This document shows, piece by piece, positions 46,504 through 59,376 of a stretch of DNA of 64,000 nt. Numbering within the stretch: position 1 is the stretch's first letter; each line of letters begins with the position of its first letter. Source of the DNA: Plecoglossus altivelis. Lineage: Eukaryota; Chordata; Actinopteri; Osmeriformes; Plecoglossidae. Both the position numbers and the translations under genes were made by a program. Under the pieces are notes generated by a model. The model made no database searches, was not told the origin of the DNA, and saw nothing but the letters and a program-made list of their open reading frames with translations. The stretch spans positions 4,306,912 through 4,370,911 of the forward strand of contig BROE01000013.1 of NCBI GenBank assembly GCA_036571765.1. The letters run 5' to 3'.

Positions 46504-49500
46504 TTGGACATTCACACATTACTGGATAGTGTAAACAGCTCACTAACAGTACAAACTGTTAGCGACCTGTTGTCCACTTGGTTCCCATGACAGCCACAAC
46601 AGTCATGCCTAAAATGCTTTGGTCATCCACTAGCTGTCTATGGTAATGCTTGATCCAAATCATAGAAGGAAAAGCTATGCGGAATACAACAGATATCACA
46701 TCAACGCCATTGATGTAATGAACTGAGGCTGATGTAGTGGGCTATGGATGATGTAGTGGACTATGGATGATGTAGGGACTATGGATGATGTTGTGGACTA
46801 TGGATGATGTAGTGGGCTATGGATGATGTACTGGGCTATGGATGATGTAGTGAACTGAGGATGATGTAGTGGGCTATGGATGATGTAGGAGGCTATGGAT
46901 GATGTAGTGGGCTATGGATGATGTAGGGGCTATGGATGATGTAGGGGCTATGGATGATGTAGGGGCTATGGATGATGTAGTGGGCTATGGATGATGTAGG
47001 GGGCTATGGATGATGTAGGGGGCTATGGATGATGTAGTGGGCTATGGATGATGTAGGGGGCTATGATGATGTAGGGGCTATGGATGATGTAGTGGGCTAT
47101 GGATGATGTAGGAGGCTATGGATGATGTAGTGGGCTGGGGCTGAAACAGTCCTTGATCCAGCTTAACTTTAAAGAAACATCTTTCACAGATGGTAGCCAG
47201 TAATTTGTTATTAACCTGAATTTCCTGATCAATTCAGCTAATTAAATGGAAAAATATAATGAGTCTTCAACTCTATGAGTGCCAAATTGAAGAAAAATCT
47301 CTTTCCTGTCAGCGATGGAATCTGAAACGAATCTGTGACACCTTCCTCTAGTTGTGATGGAAGAGCATCTGGACTAACATCACTCCTCATTAATAAACAA
47401 CACTTTCAGCCAGAAGGCAGGAACACCAATGACACTCTGACTTCCTTCAACAGGAAGTAGAACAGGCATGACTGTACAGATACAAGACTCATCATTTAAG
47501 CAGGTGGAAAGAAATCCGTCTAATTAATCCGTCTTTGTTTCGAAAACAATTAAGGTGTATCGGAGGAATTAGAAATCATTCATATTAAATCTGGGAGTGC
47601 GCTTCTGTTTCTACTCACTCATTTCAATTGCAAATCAAGACATTCAGAAGAGACCTGAATTGAACTACTTTACAGCGTGTTTCCACAGATTTAGCCGTGA
47701 CCAGACAGTCGGCACAGGCATAAATAAGTGAGGATGTGTGTGTACCTCTATGTGTGTGAGCACAAAGCTAAAATGATCTACTGTTATACCAAGTTGGATA
47801 TCTTGGAAAAATATACAAAGTTTCACATCATCCTTTAAATCCTTAAAGAGTCCAGTGTGTTTGGACCCTCAAACCACAACAAAGGCTTTTTAAATTGTCT
47901 GTATTCTCTCTGCTATCTCTATCTTACTTTCACAGTTTAGCTATGTATCTCTTTCTTTTAAAACGTCTCTCCTTGTCTTTCTTTCTTATAAAAACTCTTA
48001 CCGTTCTTGCCTTCATCTTTGTTGTGTTTTTTCAGCCATTCAATGTTCTTCCTGATAGCATCCAAGTAGGTCGCAGACTGGCCAGGGTGATCTGTCAGGG
48101 GAGGAGGGGGGAGACAGGAAGGGGGAGACATGAAGGGGTAGACGTGCTCTATTACTGTGGAACTTTCTCCCTCTCTGTGATCACACTGTCCTCCTGTTTT
48201 GATGCATGCAGTTACAAGCCGGACCTAAATGGCGCATTCAATTCGTTCTATTTTAAGAGAAAATATGTTATTGGAAAAATAGGCATAGCCTACTGTTTCA
48301 TAATGGATGGGTGCATCGTCTTGTTTACATCAATGAATCAAGCGGTAAGGGAAATGGCAGATGGGACCAATTCTTGTTTCAATGTATTAGCTAGTGATGC
48401 AGCGATTTATCGGCCGAAACATCGGTATCAGGCTCTGCCAATATCTCGTTTATAAGGTTAGGGCCTGCGTTCAAAAAAGCAACCAATGACGTGCGCACTG
48501 CGCATGTATGGTTTGACAGGCTTCAATTTGAATCTGTCTTTATAAGATAGAAATGTTAATCCCTGAATGGAAATTCAAACGTGATACGTAGGACACTGTT
48601 ACAACGGTAAGCAATCTTTAAATCGCGCGGAGACGCGTGATCTTGATTGTAATATATTTATATATACTTAATCTTTTACCTTGTTTCAAATGATGAAAGT
48701 TAGTATTGCCGTAGTTGATTGTATCATAAACGCCATTTTTTTGGGGATCACTGAACATCTGCTATGTAGGCCTACGCCTGATAAGAGATGTCTTCTAATC
48801 GAGTTTCGAAGGCGAGTATTATCTTTAGTTTCACTGACAACGCGAGTTCCGGTTAAGACACCGTCCATTTAAAAGGCTGGGGACTTTGTTTCACCAGACT
48901 AATTGTTTAGTATGCCCACGGATATTAACAAACGCATTACTGCCTGTAAGACAATTGAAAACGGAAATATACTCGTTTACCTTGTAGTATATAAGACAGA
49001 AATTGAACAATGTACACGATTGACAACACTGGGGCCTGCCGTGAAACGTTGTAGTTTGTACATGGTAAATCAAATATCTATCCGTCGTGTTTGGGGAACA
49101 TGTGATGATCTAGCTATATATAGGCATGCAAACTCAAGTTTTTCTTTTTCTTTATGTTATACACTCGCAGAGACTCTACAACCAAGCGTTTGTGTGTCTC
49201 TTTAAAATTGATAGATAGCAAGCTAATAGTACTAGCGCAGTTTGAACATTGGGATGGAGTGGACAATCTGTTACTTCCATCCTACCAGTGGGAAATGTTG
49301 AAAAGTTCTAAATCTTTCAAGGGGATTTTCTCGGCTATTTAAATTGTGGTGTACCAATATTCAAGAATGATTTCTTACAATATTACCATTTCAATTACAT
49401 TTCTTACATTACGTCCTTCAGTTTTGCCGTCGTTCAAATCCTAGATGGCTGCAGCAGGCAGTACTCTCCGCACTTTACCGCTAGCTGTGAGCTTAACGAC

Positions 49501-52500
49501 TCATCTAGATCGGTCTTACCACTAGCCTAACGCCTCTTCTAGATCATTCTTAATGCACGTAATGTCGAGAGGATAAGAACGTTAGTGAAGAGTTACTCAC
49601 GGGCCGCGGTCGGAGGCTGCTCCTCTTTAGTGGAGTCCTTCAGGCTCTCGTACTCTTTCTGCATCTTGGCGGCCGCCTCCTTTGTGTTGTCGTCGTCGTC
49701 TTGGGTCTTTCCTGAGCACAGGGACGCAACATTGGGTAGAGAGTCAAGCTCAGACCACCATATCTGAGCTCTGTAAACCACAAACCATCTATCTAACAAA
49801 TGACAAATATCTAATGCATCTCTATGACTTGGACTGTGTCTTTGTAGCAGCTTGTCGTTTTAGGCTCTTTCAGCTTTAGGCTGCAGAGATCATGTACCTG
49901 CAGGTGGGCTGACGTCAGGGTTGCCCAGGGATTTGCCCAGCTTGTTCTTGGTCTGCAGGGCAATCATGGCATCTAGGTTCTCTGCAGGGGGGCAGTGGGA
50001 CAGGGGGGGAAAGAGGGGAGGCAGGTTAGACACAAACTCTAGACGGTGTTTAATCTTCTACAGGGCGATTGAGAACATCCAAGTCCAGTGTTGAATCCCC
50101 CTCGTCATGTAGGAGTGAATCATAAAACAAGCTACATCCACTCTTTCCCACGGTGATTCACCTTGCCCTGAACCGTCTTATATTGTCTCTCTCTTTCCGA
50201 CCCTGTAAACTGCCCGATTCTTCTTTTTCCTTTCCCACCCTTTGTACTCCTTCTTCTCAGTTGTTCTTAAGCGTATTCCACCCTGCAATTATGCCTCTGT
50301 CTCCCAGCCCACACATCCCTCTCTCCAGGCCTTTATCATCTGCAGACATACTGTCTCCTAGTGATACATGAATGACAGGTGTACGATGCAGATGACTCAT
50401 CTAAGACCACAAGCAGCCAAAGGGACAATGACCTGTTGCTACGAAACGAGTAACTCCATCCCCCCCTCTTCCCCCCTCCTCCCCATCTGTTTCCGCAGGA
50501 CCTAAACATGATGTCGGCGGGTTGCCAAGGAAACCCCTCTTCTGCGTAACAGAAGGGATGTTTCCATTATCATTGTGTTGCGCAATCTTTGTTCTGCTTT
50601 TAATACTGCCTTTGTGGATCAGTGAGCTGAGGAAATAAATCAGGTGGTTCTTCTAATTAGAGCAGAGATGCTGAACATCTGTTAGGAAGTCATTACGAAG
50701 GGTTTTGATTGGATATGTTTCAAACCCATGTGGACAGGCTTGGGTGAGTCTGGTCACCATCTGAGGACACACATATACTTTTTTTGAGGGCCCAATTAAC
50801 ATCCGAACTACAGTTTTTATATATAGAATTTACTCAAAGTTTGTTTAGTTATTGTCATTTGAATTTTCTTACGTCCAATTCTGGTGCACAGTTATATGCC
50901 TTTGCTGGGGCCTCTCCTAGAGTGTTTGTGTGTGGTACTGTGTGTGTGTTACAGTGTGTGTGCGTTACAGTGTGTGTGTGTTACAGTGTGTGTGGTACTT
51001 TGTGTGTGTGTGTTGTACTGTGTGGGTGGGTGTAATATGCGCCTGTGGATGCTTGTCGTTTAGGATGGTGGGGTGGGTTTGAGATGAGGAGGCTAGTGTT
51101 TCCATGACGCTAACCAGCATAGAAAGAGGCTTTACACTTCACTGCTTCGGTAGATAAGGAACACACACACACGCGTCAGTGTGCAAGCACACACACACGC
51201 AGCAGTGTGCAAGCACATACACACACACACAACAACACGCTGCAGTATACAAGCACCCACACACAGTCACCTTTTTAGATGGAATTACAATGTTGGAGCT
51301 ATCCAACACAACACTCCTACAGATGTACTGTAACTGCATTTCTAAACTGTGTGCTTGTAATCTAGTTATCTGGGATGTAAAGCGCTAAGCGTGGCCTGTA
51401 ATCTTACCCAGATAGGAGACCCCTTCCTCTGGGGTGATGGTCCCGTACTTCACCATCATTTTCACAAAGTCGATCAGAGTCTTCATGATGGTGATCAGAG
51501 TCTTCCTCTCATGGGCGTCTTGGTCTGGAACAGCAAACACACGATCAATAAGTCAATATGATGACCGTGATGGCCTCCCCTGTTTCCTGATGATCATGAT
51601 AAGTGCTTTGGTGTTCAATTTATCTTGCTTTGCGATCGCTTGTGTCTGTGCATGTGTTGGTCTCGTTACCCGAGTCGAGGCTCTTGAGCAAACGGTAGAA
51701 GTTGGGGAAGTACTGCAGGTCTTGAAGACTGTCTTCTGGGCTCAGCTCGTTCCCCTCCTCCCCCTCGTCTTCGTTTCTGTCCTCCCTCTCTCTCTCGCTC
51801 CCTTCCTCCGCTTCTTTGTCCCACCCCTCGTCCGCCACGTCATCCCCCTCTCCCTCCGCATCTCTGTCCACCTCGTCGTCGATGGCACCTTGCTCCTCGT
51901 CGACATCGTCCTCCTCGTTACCATCCCGGTGACTGGTTGACTCTGGCATGTCCTGAACAGGGAGGAGAAGGAATCGTTATCATCATTACCACCATCATCA
52001 TCACCATCATCATCTCCATCTACATCACCATCATTGCAATTATCATGAGCATCATCACCGACTTCAACATGGAGTTAAATGAGATGGGATAGAAGTGAGA
52101 TGGATTTGGGTCGTACCATGTTTGCGTCTGGGCTCTGGTCGTCCAGGTCTCCCCTGGTTTTGGGATAGTCCATTTCCGAGTCTTCAATCTCGTTGTTTTT
52201 GGCATTCTTAGTAATGAGTTCCTGCAAGGCCTCAGCCACTTCGTACTCCAGAGTGTCTGCCTGGCTCTCGGTGATCTACAGACAGAGAGAGACAGACGAA
52301 TAAAAAGACATACTCCATGGATGAAAGCCAGTGAAGACCAGCCATGGACAGGTGTCAGCTACCATGGACTAGGCAGGCAGCAGGACCTACCAGCCCCAGT
52401 TTCAACAGCTTGGAGACGATCCTATCAAACACTCCTCTGTCATCCTCCTCGTAGATCTTGTTGGCGATCTTCTGGACGATGTCTTCTGCTGTCAGTGGAG

Positions 52501-55112
52501 TGCCGTCGACCTGGCGGAAACTCTCAGGGTCGTCTGAGGAGAAACGTGGTCTCAGTTAGCCTTTCACTAATCAACGGTTATAAAATGAAAATGGGTTGTT
52601 TCATTGTGACAAAACATCTTCACCCTCTAAGTGTAGCATAACTCTGTCATTCATTATGAGTCACCTCTCCTCTTGTCTTTTAGTCTCTAATGGACATGCA
52701 GTCATCTTGATAGCAGCACAACCCTAATGCAACATTCCCAACACTGTCACCACACTCCAAGCCCGTGTGGTAAATCACCAGGATGCTCAATGTTCCCAAC
52801 AACCAATCGGATGCTGCATCAACAACACAGATCACCGCTGATTCCTACAGCTTAGTTAGGAAAAGCTCCAATTACGCACCACGTACCATTTAGAAGTTAA
52901 TCCAGGGTTCATGGTAATATACAGCTTCAAATGGAAGTCGAAATCAAGTGAGAATTCAATGTGAATATATGAAACGACAAGGTGTTTTTTGTGTGTGTCT
53001 GAGCTACTAGCATGAAAGAACAGAACAACCAGTTGGTACAGCCAAGATCAGGTCTCAGAGAGGGAGATGTGTGCTGTGTGCCGACAGCACACCAAGATCT
53101 ACACTAGCGTCATAACAGAGAGGCAAGAGCGTTTGACCAGGGGTCTTCCAAGTGCCCAAGGTCCTCTCAGAGGAGTTGCACTACAAACCAGGATGCTGTC
53201 TCGGTCTCAGCCCATGAGAGAGAAGCAGAGACATACAGAGGAAGAGAGGCTCTGAGTGTCAAAGATAGTAGCTGAACACTAGCTGTGTATCTCTGAGAGA
53301 GACAGAGGGAGAGATGTGGAGAACGCTGAGCTCTAAGCTGACTGATACAGGACACCCCAGCTGCAACACACCCTGCCAGCTCAGCACAACATGGCCGCCC
53401 CTAATCAGATCCTACGCAGGCCTAATATAACCTCGTAAAAGACTATAAAGAGATTGCACGGAAACAGGCGCAAAATTCAGGTACTCTGGATGACAGGGAC
53501 GAGGTTCTTTGCATTTCTATTTTCCAGGAGAGGCAGAAGGTGATTTACAGCTTTTACAGAGGCTGTTTACAGCGGTAGCCTCTGCGCTGCCTGTCTCTGC
53601 CGACAGCAGGAGGGAAGATAATCCGCTCCCCAGCTCCCTCTCTCTCTTCCTCTCTCCTTCGTCCTTCATACAAAATGTCTGCCAGCTGACCTGGCAAGAG
53701 CAGAGTTTGACAGCTGAACTTCCTGCCGAGTAAAGGTCAAACTCCGTCCCAAAAGGCCTCATCCAGGAGACGGTCTACCACCGAGTAACTGGGTCCTTGG
53801 TAACCAGTCTGTCCATGTTGGTGCTTACCATAGTCCATTCTTGCCTTTGTTGAGTCATAGTCGTCAGCCAGGCGACGGTTCTTAGTGGAATCCGATTCGT
53901 CTGGGATGAACTGCTCTTCCCCTTGGCTCTCCCTGACTGGAGTCTCATTGGTCTCCTTTGACTTTTGACCTTCAGCCAGGGACTTAAGCAGGGTGAAGTC
54001 ATCGTTGTCTGGCTCTGCCTTGGTCTCCTTAGTTTCAGCTTGAGGTTTAGAATCTATGAGGCCAAGTAACAAGAAGGTACATTTTTGTAATGTTCAAAGG
54101 AGGAGTGATTTAGACTGAAACGATGGAAAGATGAAGGGACTGACTAAAGTTAGTAATGGTACATCTTAAGGTTCAACATTCTCTAACAGCCATAGGGAAC
54201 ATGTCAGATAAGGACACTAAGCAACCACTTACCACCAGACAGAACTGCTGCCTTCACGCTATCTGCCTCTGCAATCTGGAAAAGTACAAATGGTTCAGAC
54301 ATTTATAAGAAAAGAATCATAAATAAAAGAATTCAGCTTCAACGTATTTATTCATTTACTGTCATTTTTTTAACGTGTTTGGCAAGATTTTCGTAAGGTA
54401 TTTATGGGGTTAGAAACTATTTCTTCTGTAAGATGTGTTCGCCAAGATATTAGATTGTAGTTTACCTGCTCTTGCAGCGGTTTCTCCTCTGTCAACTGAC
54501 GGTTGTAAACTGCTTTATCTACCACTGAAAGAAAACAACTTCGATTTAGCATCTCACAGCAGGCCTACTTATCCTACCGATCAGGATAAACTGGAGCTTT
54601 AAATAATTGACCCGTTTTATGAATCTGAAAATACAACAAGTAAACAATTTGAAGCCGCAGGTTCATTGGCTTCTATTTAATTTGTTTATTTATGAGAAGT
54701 TTCAGTCCAAACTCACGACCCAACACGCCAGCGGCATTATCGGATTAGCAAACAAAGATTAAACTGCCTCGAAAATAGAACTCAATCGGCCTTCGAGCGT
54801 TTGCAATGAAGCGAAGGAATAGTTATAGTAAAAAGAAACCTTTGGTTTACAATTCTTCAGCCATGCTTCAGTTTTCTTCCAACTAACAATAGACTATACT
54901 ACGAAACACAAGGCTTTTATTGATCAAATTCACATCTGAATCACTATTGAACGTATCAACAACAAAAGGAATCGGTAAATAAAACAAAGAAGTGAAAGAC
55001 CACTTCAGTACTCACCATCCTTCGCGGCAGGTGTAGGAAAAGCAGACAACTGGGAAACAGTCAGGGCAAGAACATGAAACAAGATGAAAAACCCTGTGCC
55101 TTTAGACGCCAT
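45149..55112 (-). CDS. scg3: Secretogranin III (Scg3), 12 exons
   Basis: Acidic granin of neuroendocrine secretory granules that binds chromogranin A and cholesterol-rich granule membrane. Exons in reading order: 55112-55016, 54524-54466, 54275-54233, 54053-53829, 52533-52391, 52275-52117, 51952-51670, 51524-51408, 49981-49898, 49711-49601, 48091-48002 and 45267-45149. They join in frame to 509 aa (human 468). A signal peptide is clear (MASKGTGFFILFHVLALTVS, likely cleaved after QLSA). Conserved blocks are DSTKNRRLADDYDSTKAR, VDGTPLTAEDIVQKIA, SKLLKLGLITESQADTLE, LQYFPNFYRLLKSLDSG, TIMKTLIDFVKMMVKYGTI, YLENLDAMIALQTKNKL, YLDAIRKNIEWLKKH and the C-terminus IIEKDEGETIKRIYGSL. The extra length lies mostly in the very acidic exon 51952-51670. 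Introns are phase 0 or 1 throughout. It is convergent with lysmd2. Confidence 0.97.
46015..46130 (-). mobile_element. Degenerate tRNA-derived SINE in scg3 intron 11
   Basis: Read on the minus strand it starts with a tRNA-like box A region (GTAGTTCAGTCTGTAGAGCA) and GCTTCAGAGCAAGAGG. It ends with CCTTTTGGATGTAAGTGTCT, a decayed form of the teleost SINE tail motif TTTGGATAAAAGCGTCTGCT. It has the same orientation as scg3. Confidence 0.6.
46456..46502. repeat. (CA)n microsatellite in scg3 intron 11
   Basis: Pure CA run of about 23 units. A shorter CA run is at 46345-46364. Confidence 0.97.
46719..47136. repeat. Minisatellite, ~18-19 bp unit, about 21 copies, scg3 intron 11
   Basis: Head-to-tail copies of GGGCTATGGATGATGTAGT. 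Variants include GGACTATGGATGATG and shortened GGGGCTATGG forms. The first and one internal copy begin GAACTGAGG. There are no unique spacers. Confidence 0.95.
50923..51030 (+). repeat. TG-rich imperfect tandem repeat, scg3 intron 8
   Basis: Copies of GTGTGTGTTACAGTGTGTG (about 18-20 bp) with GGTACTGTG variants. A CA-rich region with GCAGTGTGCAAGCACACACA copies follows at 51165-51265. Confidence 0.85.
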
Positions 55113-55480
55113 CCTGAGATAGAAGAAAATATCCCCTAGAATGGATTTGCAGTTTCGATGAGGCTATCTCTTGCTCTTAAATGTCTGATCGGCTAGTTTA
55201 AAAGGTACTCGGGGATTTTTAAAAACCCCGAAAATAACTGCTGAATGTTTGGACAGCTCCGGTCTTCCCGACTGGTGCTGAAACTGACACCGACGTTGAG
55301 CAGTGGGTACCCGCCGTGGCAGATGCACCAGCGGAAGGGGCTGGACAAATCTCCGCTCTGTTCTGAAGCTGTTAACCACCCGTGGTTCTGAAACCAGGTC
55401 GTTCTCTGTAATTAAAAGGAGATAAGCGCACCGGCTCGCAGTTGCTAAGCCTCGTGTGAGCTGCAACTTCACCTGTCTTC
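55113..55480 (-). promoter_or_regulatory. scg3: scg3 5' untranslated and promoter region
   Basis: Upstream of the start codon on the minus strand. It holds an RE1 (NRSF/REST)-like half site TTCAGCACC (plus-strand coordinates 55274-55282) and a bulged near-palindrome of C/G and A/T arms at 55210-55230. The transcription start is not determined, and some of this may be 5' untranslated exon. Confidence 0.4.
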
Positions 55481-58400
55481 AGACTGTGGTACCTTCAACA
55501 ATAGGTTGCCGCTTTTACCCATCTTCGATGGAGGAGGAGGAGGAATCGAAAAACCGACCATATGTTGTGCGTCAGACACACTATCTGCGTCAGAATCGTT
55601 GTAGGCCTTCAATATATTCAATCTCTACAGCAACAGATTTAATTCAGCGGATGGCAAAGGGGCTGACTAGCACATCGACCCATATCAAACAAGTGATGGA
55701 TATATGAGTCTGTTTTATGGGTTTGCAACCCATTCAGTCTTTTTATGGATAGGATATAAACCTTATTGTTCTGCATGTTCCACTAATACAATTCTAGGAT
55801 AGGCCCACCTATTAGTTAACTATTGATGGTAACGCAAGTGCAATGATTTAATAAACCTGCTGTATTCTTAGGAAGACATTTAATTATGCACTTTATGGCC
55901 AACTGTAAACACCACTCAACTTGTTGCCTGTAACACATTTCTTCCAGCCCCATCAACAGAAAACAGGTCAGCCGTTTTCAAATTTCAACCAGAGAGTATT
56001 ATCTTGAATGTTTTTAGGTCAATCCCTAGTCTTATGTTGAAGATGACAATGGCGACCAGTGATTGGTTGAAGCAGTTTCTTTTGTCTTGTGAGAAGAAAT
56101 AACTGGGTTACATTTACTTCATTTATCAGATGCTGAGTAATAACAAAAGGGAAGAAGGCATAGATTTTAGTGTGCATTGTTGTTTGGTGGGTGGGTGGGG
56201 GGTGGGGGTAAGGGCAATGAATACTCTCCCAAGTAGGTTGTATATGTGTGACAGGTCCACGCTCTAAATAAAGGTGCAGTTTGCACTTCAAGTCCAAATA
56301 TAAAAAACACTATTGCTACTATCGAACCCCTTTGTCTAACCAGATCACTTCATCAGTAGCTCATCACAGACAAACACTCATTAAGCATGTAAGCCAGTTG
56401 CTTCATACAGGACTACTGCTAATTCTGTTACTTGGAATGGATTTTTTTTTAACATGCTGGCTACAGTACAGCTTATGTTGGCAGAATGTTGATGCTTCAT
56501 TTTTGTTGCAGTGCAGGCTGGGAAGGGTGCCATCCTGCAGGAGATCTGTGCTTCCTGCTTCCTGTCTGCCTCAGCATTCTGAAAACTGTAATAGGCCACG
56601 GTCGAAAATTTAATTAATAACACAAGAAATAGCGCCCTCGATCCTTACCCGAAGGTTGCGGAAATATTTTTAAGTGCTTTAAGTGTTGTTGTGGTTTTTT
56701 GCTGTATGACTAAAGAGCTGATCCCTAACTTCCTATTTCTATCTTTAGTCCAGACTCTGAATAAGGATACTAGACTGTGATTGTAGTATGACTGTCTATA
56801 CTGGAACCAGGACAGCTTCACAGATGAGGCCCAGAATGAATTCTCTCAAGTTTCTGGTTCATAGCCTTGGTACAGTAGGTCAAATCTGGTTCAGTTCTCT
56901 CAAGAACAAGCATTGCCACATCAGTTTAGAACCAGGCAAGTCGGTGTAGAAACAGCAGGAAAAGGCCTCAATTGTATCTTTCAAATGCTATGAACTTCTG
57001 CTTTCCTCTACTCAGTGCTTTTACACATAAACATATATTATGTCTATGGTTTTACACAACAAGCCAAGGAGGAAGATCTGCCTTGCCAAAGACGATTGGC
57101 TGGAACAAGACTGCTGGAAAATGATTGGCTGGAAAGCAGCAGAAAGCTCCGAAATTATTAACTGAAGTTCCACTGTCACAAAGCTATGTGTGTTCTTAAA
57201 CGCTCTGACTGCTTCATTAGCTTACGTAACGTTTTTACAGGGAACATTGATCGTTTTTGACTGAAAATATTGTATATCTGGGACACAAGCACAAAATAAT
57301 CTGTCAGACATTAGCGTAATTACTAGTGTAATGATGATGCTGATTATTACTATCATTGTACTCGTGGCGAGGTCATGTTAGTTGATAATTTGTCCTCCAA
57401 CCATGTCGTCGCTGCCTTAGCACTGCGCACTGTAGCAGTTCCATGTGAAAAATGCATGTCTACTGCTACCTGGTGGACAACTGTAATCAGTGAGAAATCT
57501 GGCTAGATCTCTGTGACCAAACTGACCTCCTTAGTAATATTGTAATCCTGCGTGTTTGCGTTTGACAACAGCGCTCCCCAGTGTGCATTGAGAGCAAGTG
57601 CCTCTCATTCGAACAGGCGTCTGGCAGCCTTCCTCACGATAAGAGCCTCGCCACGCTTGAACAAGATTAACCTCAGTCAGCACAGAGTGTTGTAGAATGC
57701 AGTCAGAAATAGAGAACAAATTCAATGACTATACTACCACCTCCTTTTCACTCCATTTATTTAGGCGACTAGGCAAGGGTGCTTAGTTTTGGTTGTCGGA
57801 CCAACACATGCAAACCTTCTAAGGTATTCAGCAGATACGCCACTAGAGGTCTTCAGGTTACAACTTTTCGTTTCAGACCCTCTCATGCTCTCTCTCTATA
57901 TCTCTCTGTCTCTGTTTCTCTATCTCTGTGACTCAATCTCTCCCTCTCTTTCTCTGTCTCTCTCCCTCTCTTTCTGTCTCTCTCGCTGTGTCTCTGTCTC
58001 ACCCTCTATGTCTCCCTCTTTCTCTCTCCGCTCTCAGCCTACGTCTTTATCTCCACTTACACTCAGTGACAGAAGCCCAACCTCATCTCTCTTGGTGTGA
58101 TGTGGTTCCCATGTGGGAACCCATGCAGGCTATCTGTGACATCTAGGACGTTTCCACCACACAGAGAAGCTCAGTAGGGGAGGAGTGGAGGAGGTTACAA
58201 CCCCAACATAAAAGGTGTATGTCTGTCATGCTCCAAGTGACATTCAACAGGTTTTTAGAGAATTTAATAAAATACGGGTAGAGGATACAGACAAGTACAG
58301 ATGTCATAGTTTGTGTTGTACACAGACACACACACACGAATACACATGCACATGGACACACACAAAGACAATGTTCATGAACACCAAACTCCAGAGGTTC

Positions 58401-59376
58401 CAGAATGTCTGACGTTTCAAATAATCATTGAAAGACAACCAAACCGTTTCCGACAAACTTTTTGGAGATCCTGTCAAATTTGAGTTAGTTGGCTTTGAAA
58501 TGAAAGTCCTGATTATGTAGAGGTGAGAAAGGCAGCTTTATAATAGCTGTGGTATAAAAGTAGCGTGGAACCAACAACACCAAGGGCACAGAGTTGACAT
58601 GAAGGCATTTGACAAGTGCTGAAAGGTCGTGCATTTACATATTTGGCAAAAAGAAAGTGCGGGCACGGGCCTGGGTTTGGTACTGATCGGTATCACATTG
58701 GAAAAACATCATCACACCCACGTAAAGGGCACCAAAGCAAATCTAGGGGTAAAGAGATCTCTACTGTCTGTATGTACAAAGTGATTTCGTCCTTTTTGGC
58801 CCATAGTGTGTCCAGTAAACTACATGCTGAAACCGCTGACATCATTTCAACAGTGTAGATCACGTTTTTTGGAACTGCAAGTCGCCAACTTGCCGAACAC
58901 ACCTCACTTATTTCCAACTCGCTTTCGCGATTGAATTCAATGCCAGGTCATTAAAACATGTAACTCAAACGTAAAACGTCAAACACCCATCGATCTTTCG
59001 TTCCGTTCTGTTCTAAACCGTCTCAGGGCTGGAATGGTGGAATCACAGCGCATGCTAGACGAGCAGCGGAAGCCCTCTATACAGGGTGTGCGGAAAGTGA
59101 TACAGTTCCGCATCTCACAGGTCCACGCAGACTTCAAGCAGTCTGAATGAGAGTCTTCACAGAGTCATGGCCCTGTCTGTCCTGTAGAAGTCTTTATCAA
59201 AGCTGGTTAGAAAAGCGAGGGAAGAAAAAAGTATCTGGTTCGATTGGAAACGGAGAAGAAGGAATGCAACCAAACTTGGAAAACGCAAGCAGCTAAAGGT
59301 GCAAAAGGCTTTAGGGCACGTGCAGAGAGACAAGAAGAGGAGCCATACAGGGAAAATGAGGTGAAATGTAAAAAGG
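55481..59376. other. Intergenic region between scg3 and the tnfaip8l3 3' exon
   Basis: No coding exon is recognised. A decayed SINE-tail-like patch (CATTTATCAGATGCT, 56121-56135) and a CT-rich tract (57885-58035) are present. The part nearest 59376 is probably the 3' untranslated region of tnfaip8l3 (minus strand), but I see no clear AATAAA for it. DMXL2, GLDN and CYP19A1, which separate the two flanking genes in human, are absent. Confidence 0.5.
57885..58035 (+). repeat. CT-rich pyrimidine tract
   Basis: About 150 bases of TCTCTCTCT with CTGTG and CCCTC interruptions. The Leu/Ser-rich frames read from it are repeat artefacts. Confidence 0.88.

Noticed and set aside
47895..48455. 186-residue open frame on the plus strand
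   Set aside because: Antisense to scg3 exon 11 and its flanking introns; no domain, and it starts in a pyrimidine-rich stretch.
49904..49911. TGACGTCA (full CRE palindrome)
   Set aside because: It lies inside a coding exon of scg3 (Asp-Val-Ser), so it is not convincing as a promoter element.
51434..51940. 168-residue plus-strand frame
   Set aside because: Antisense shadow of scg3 exons 7 and 8; its Leu/Val-rich look comes from the complement of acidic codons.
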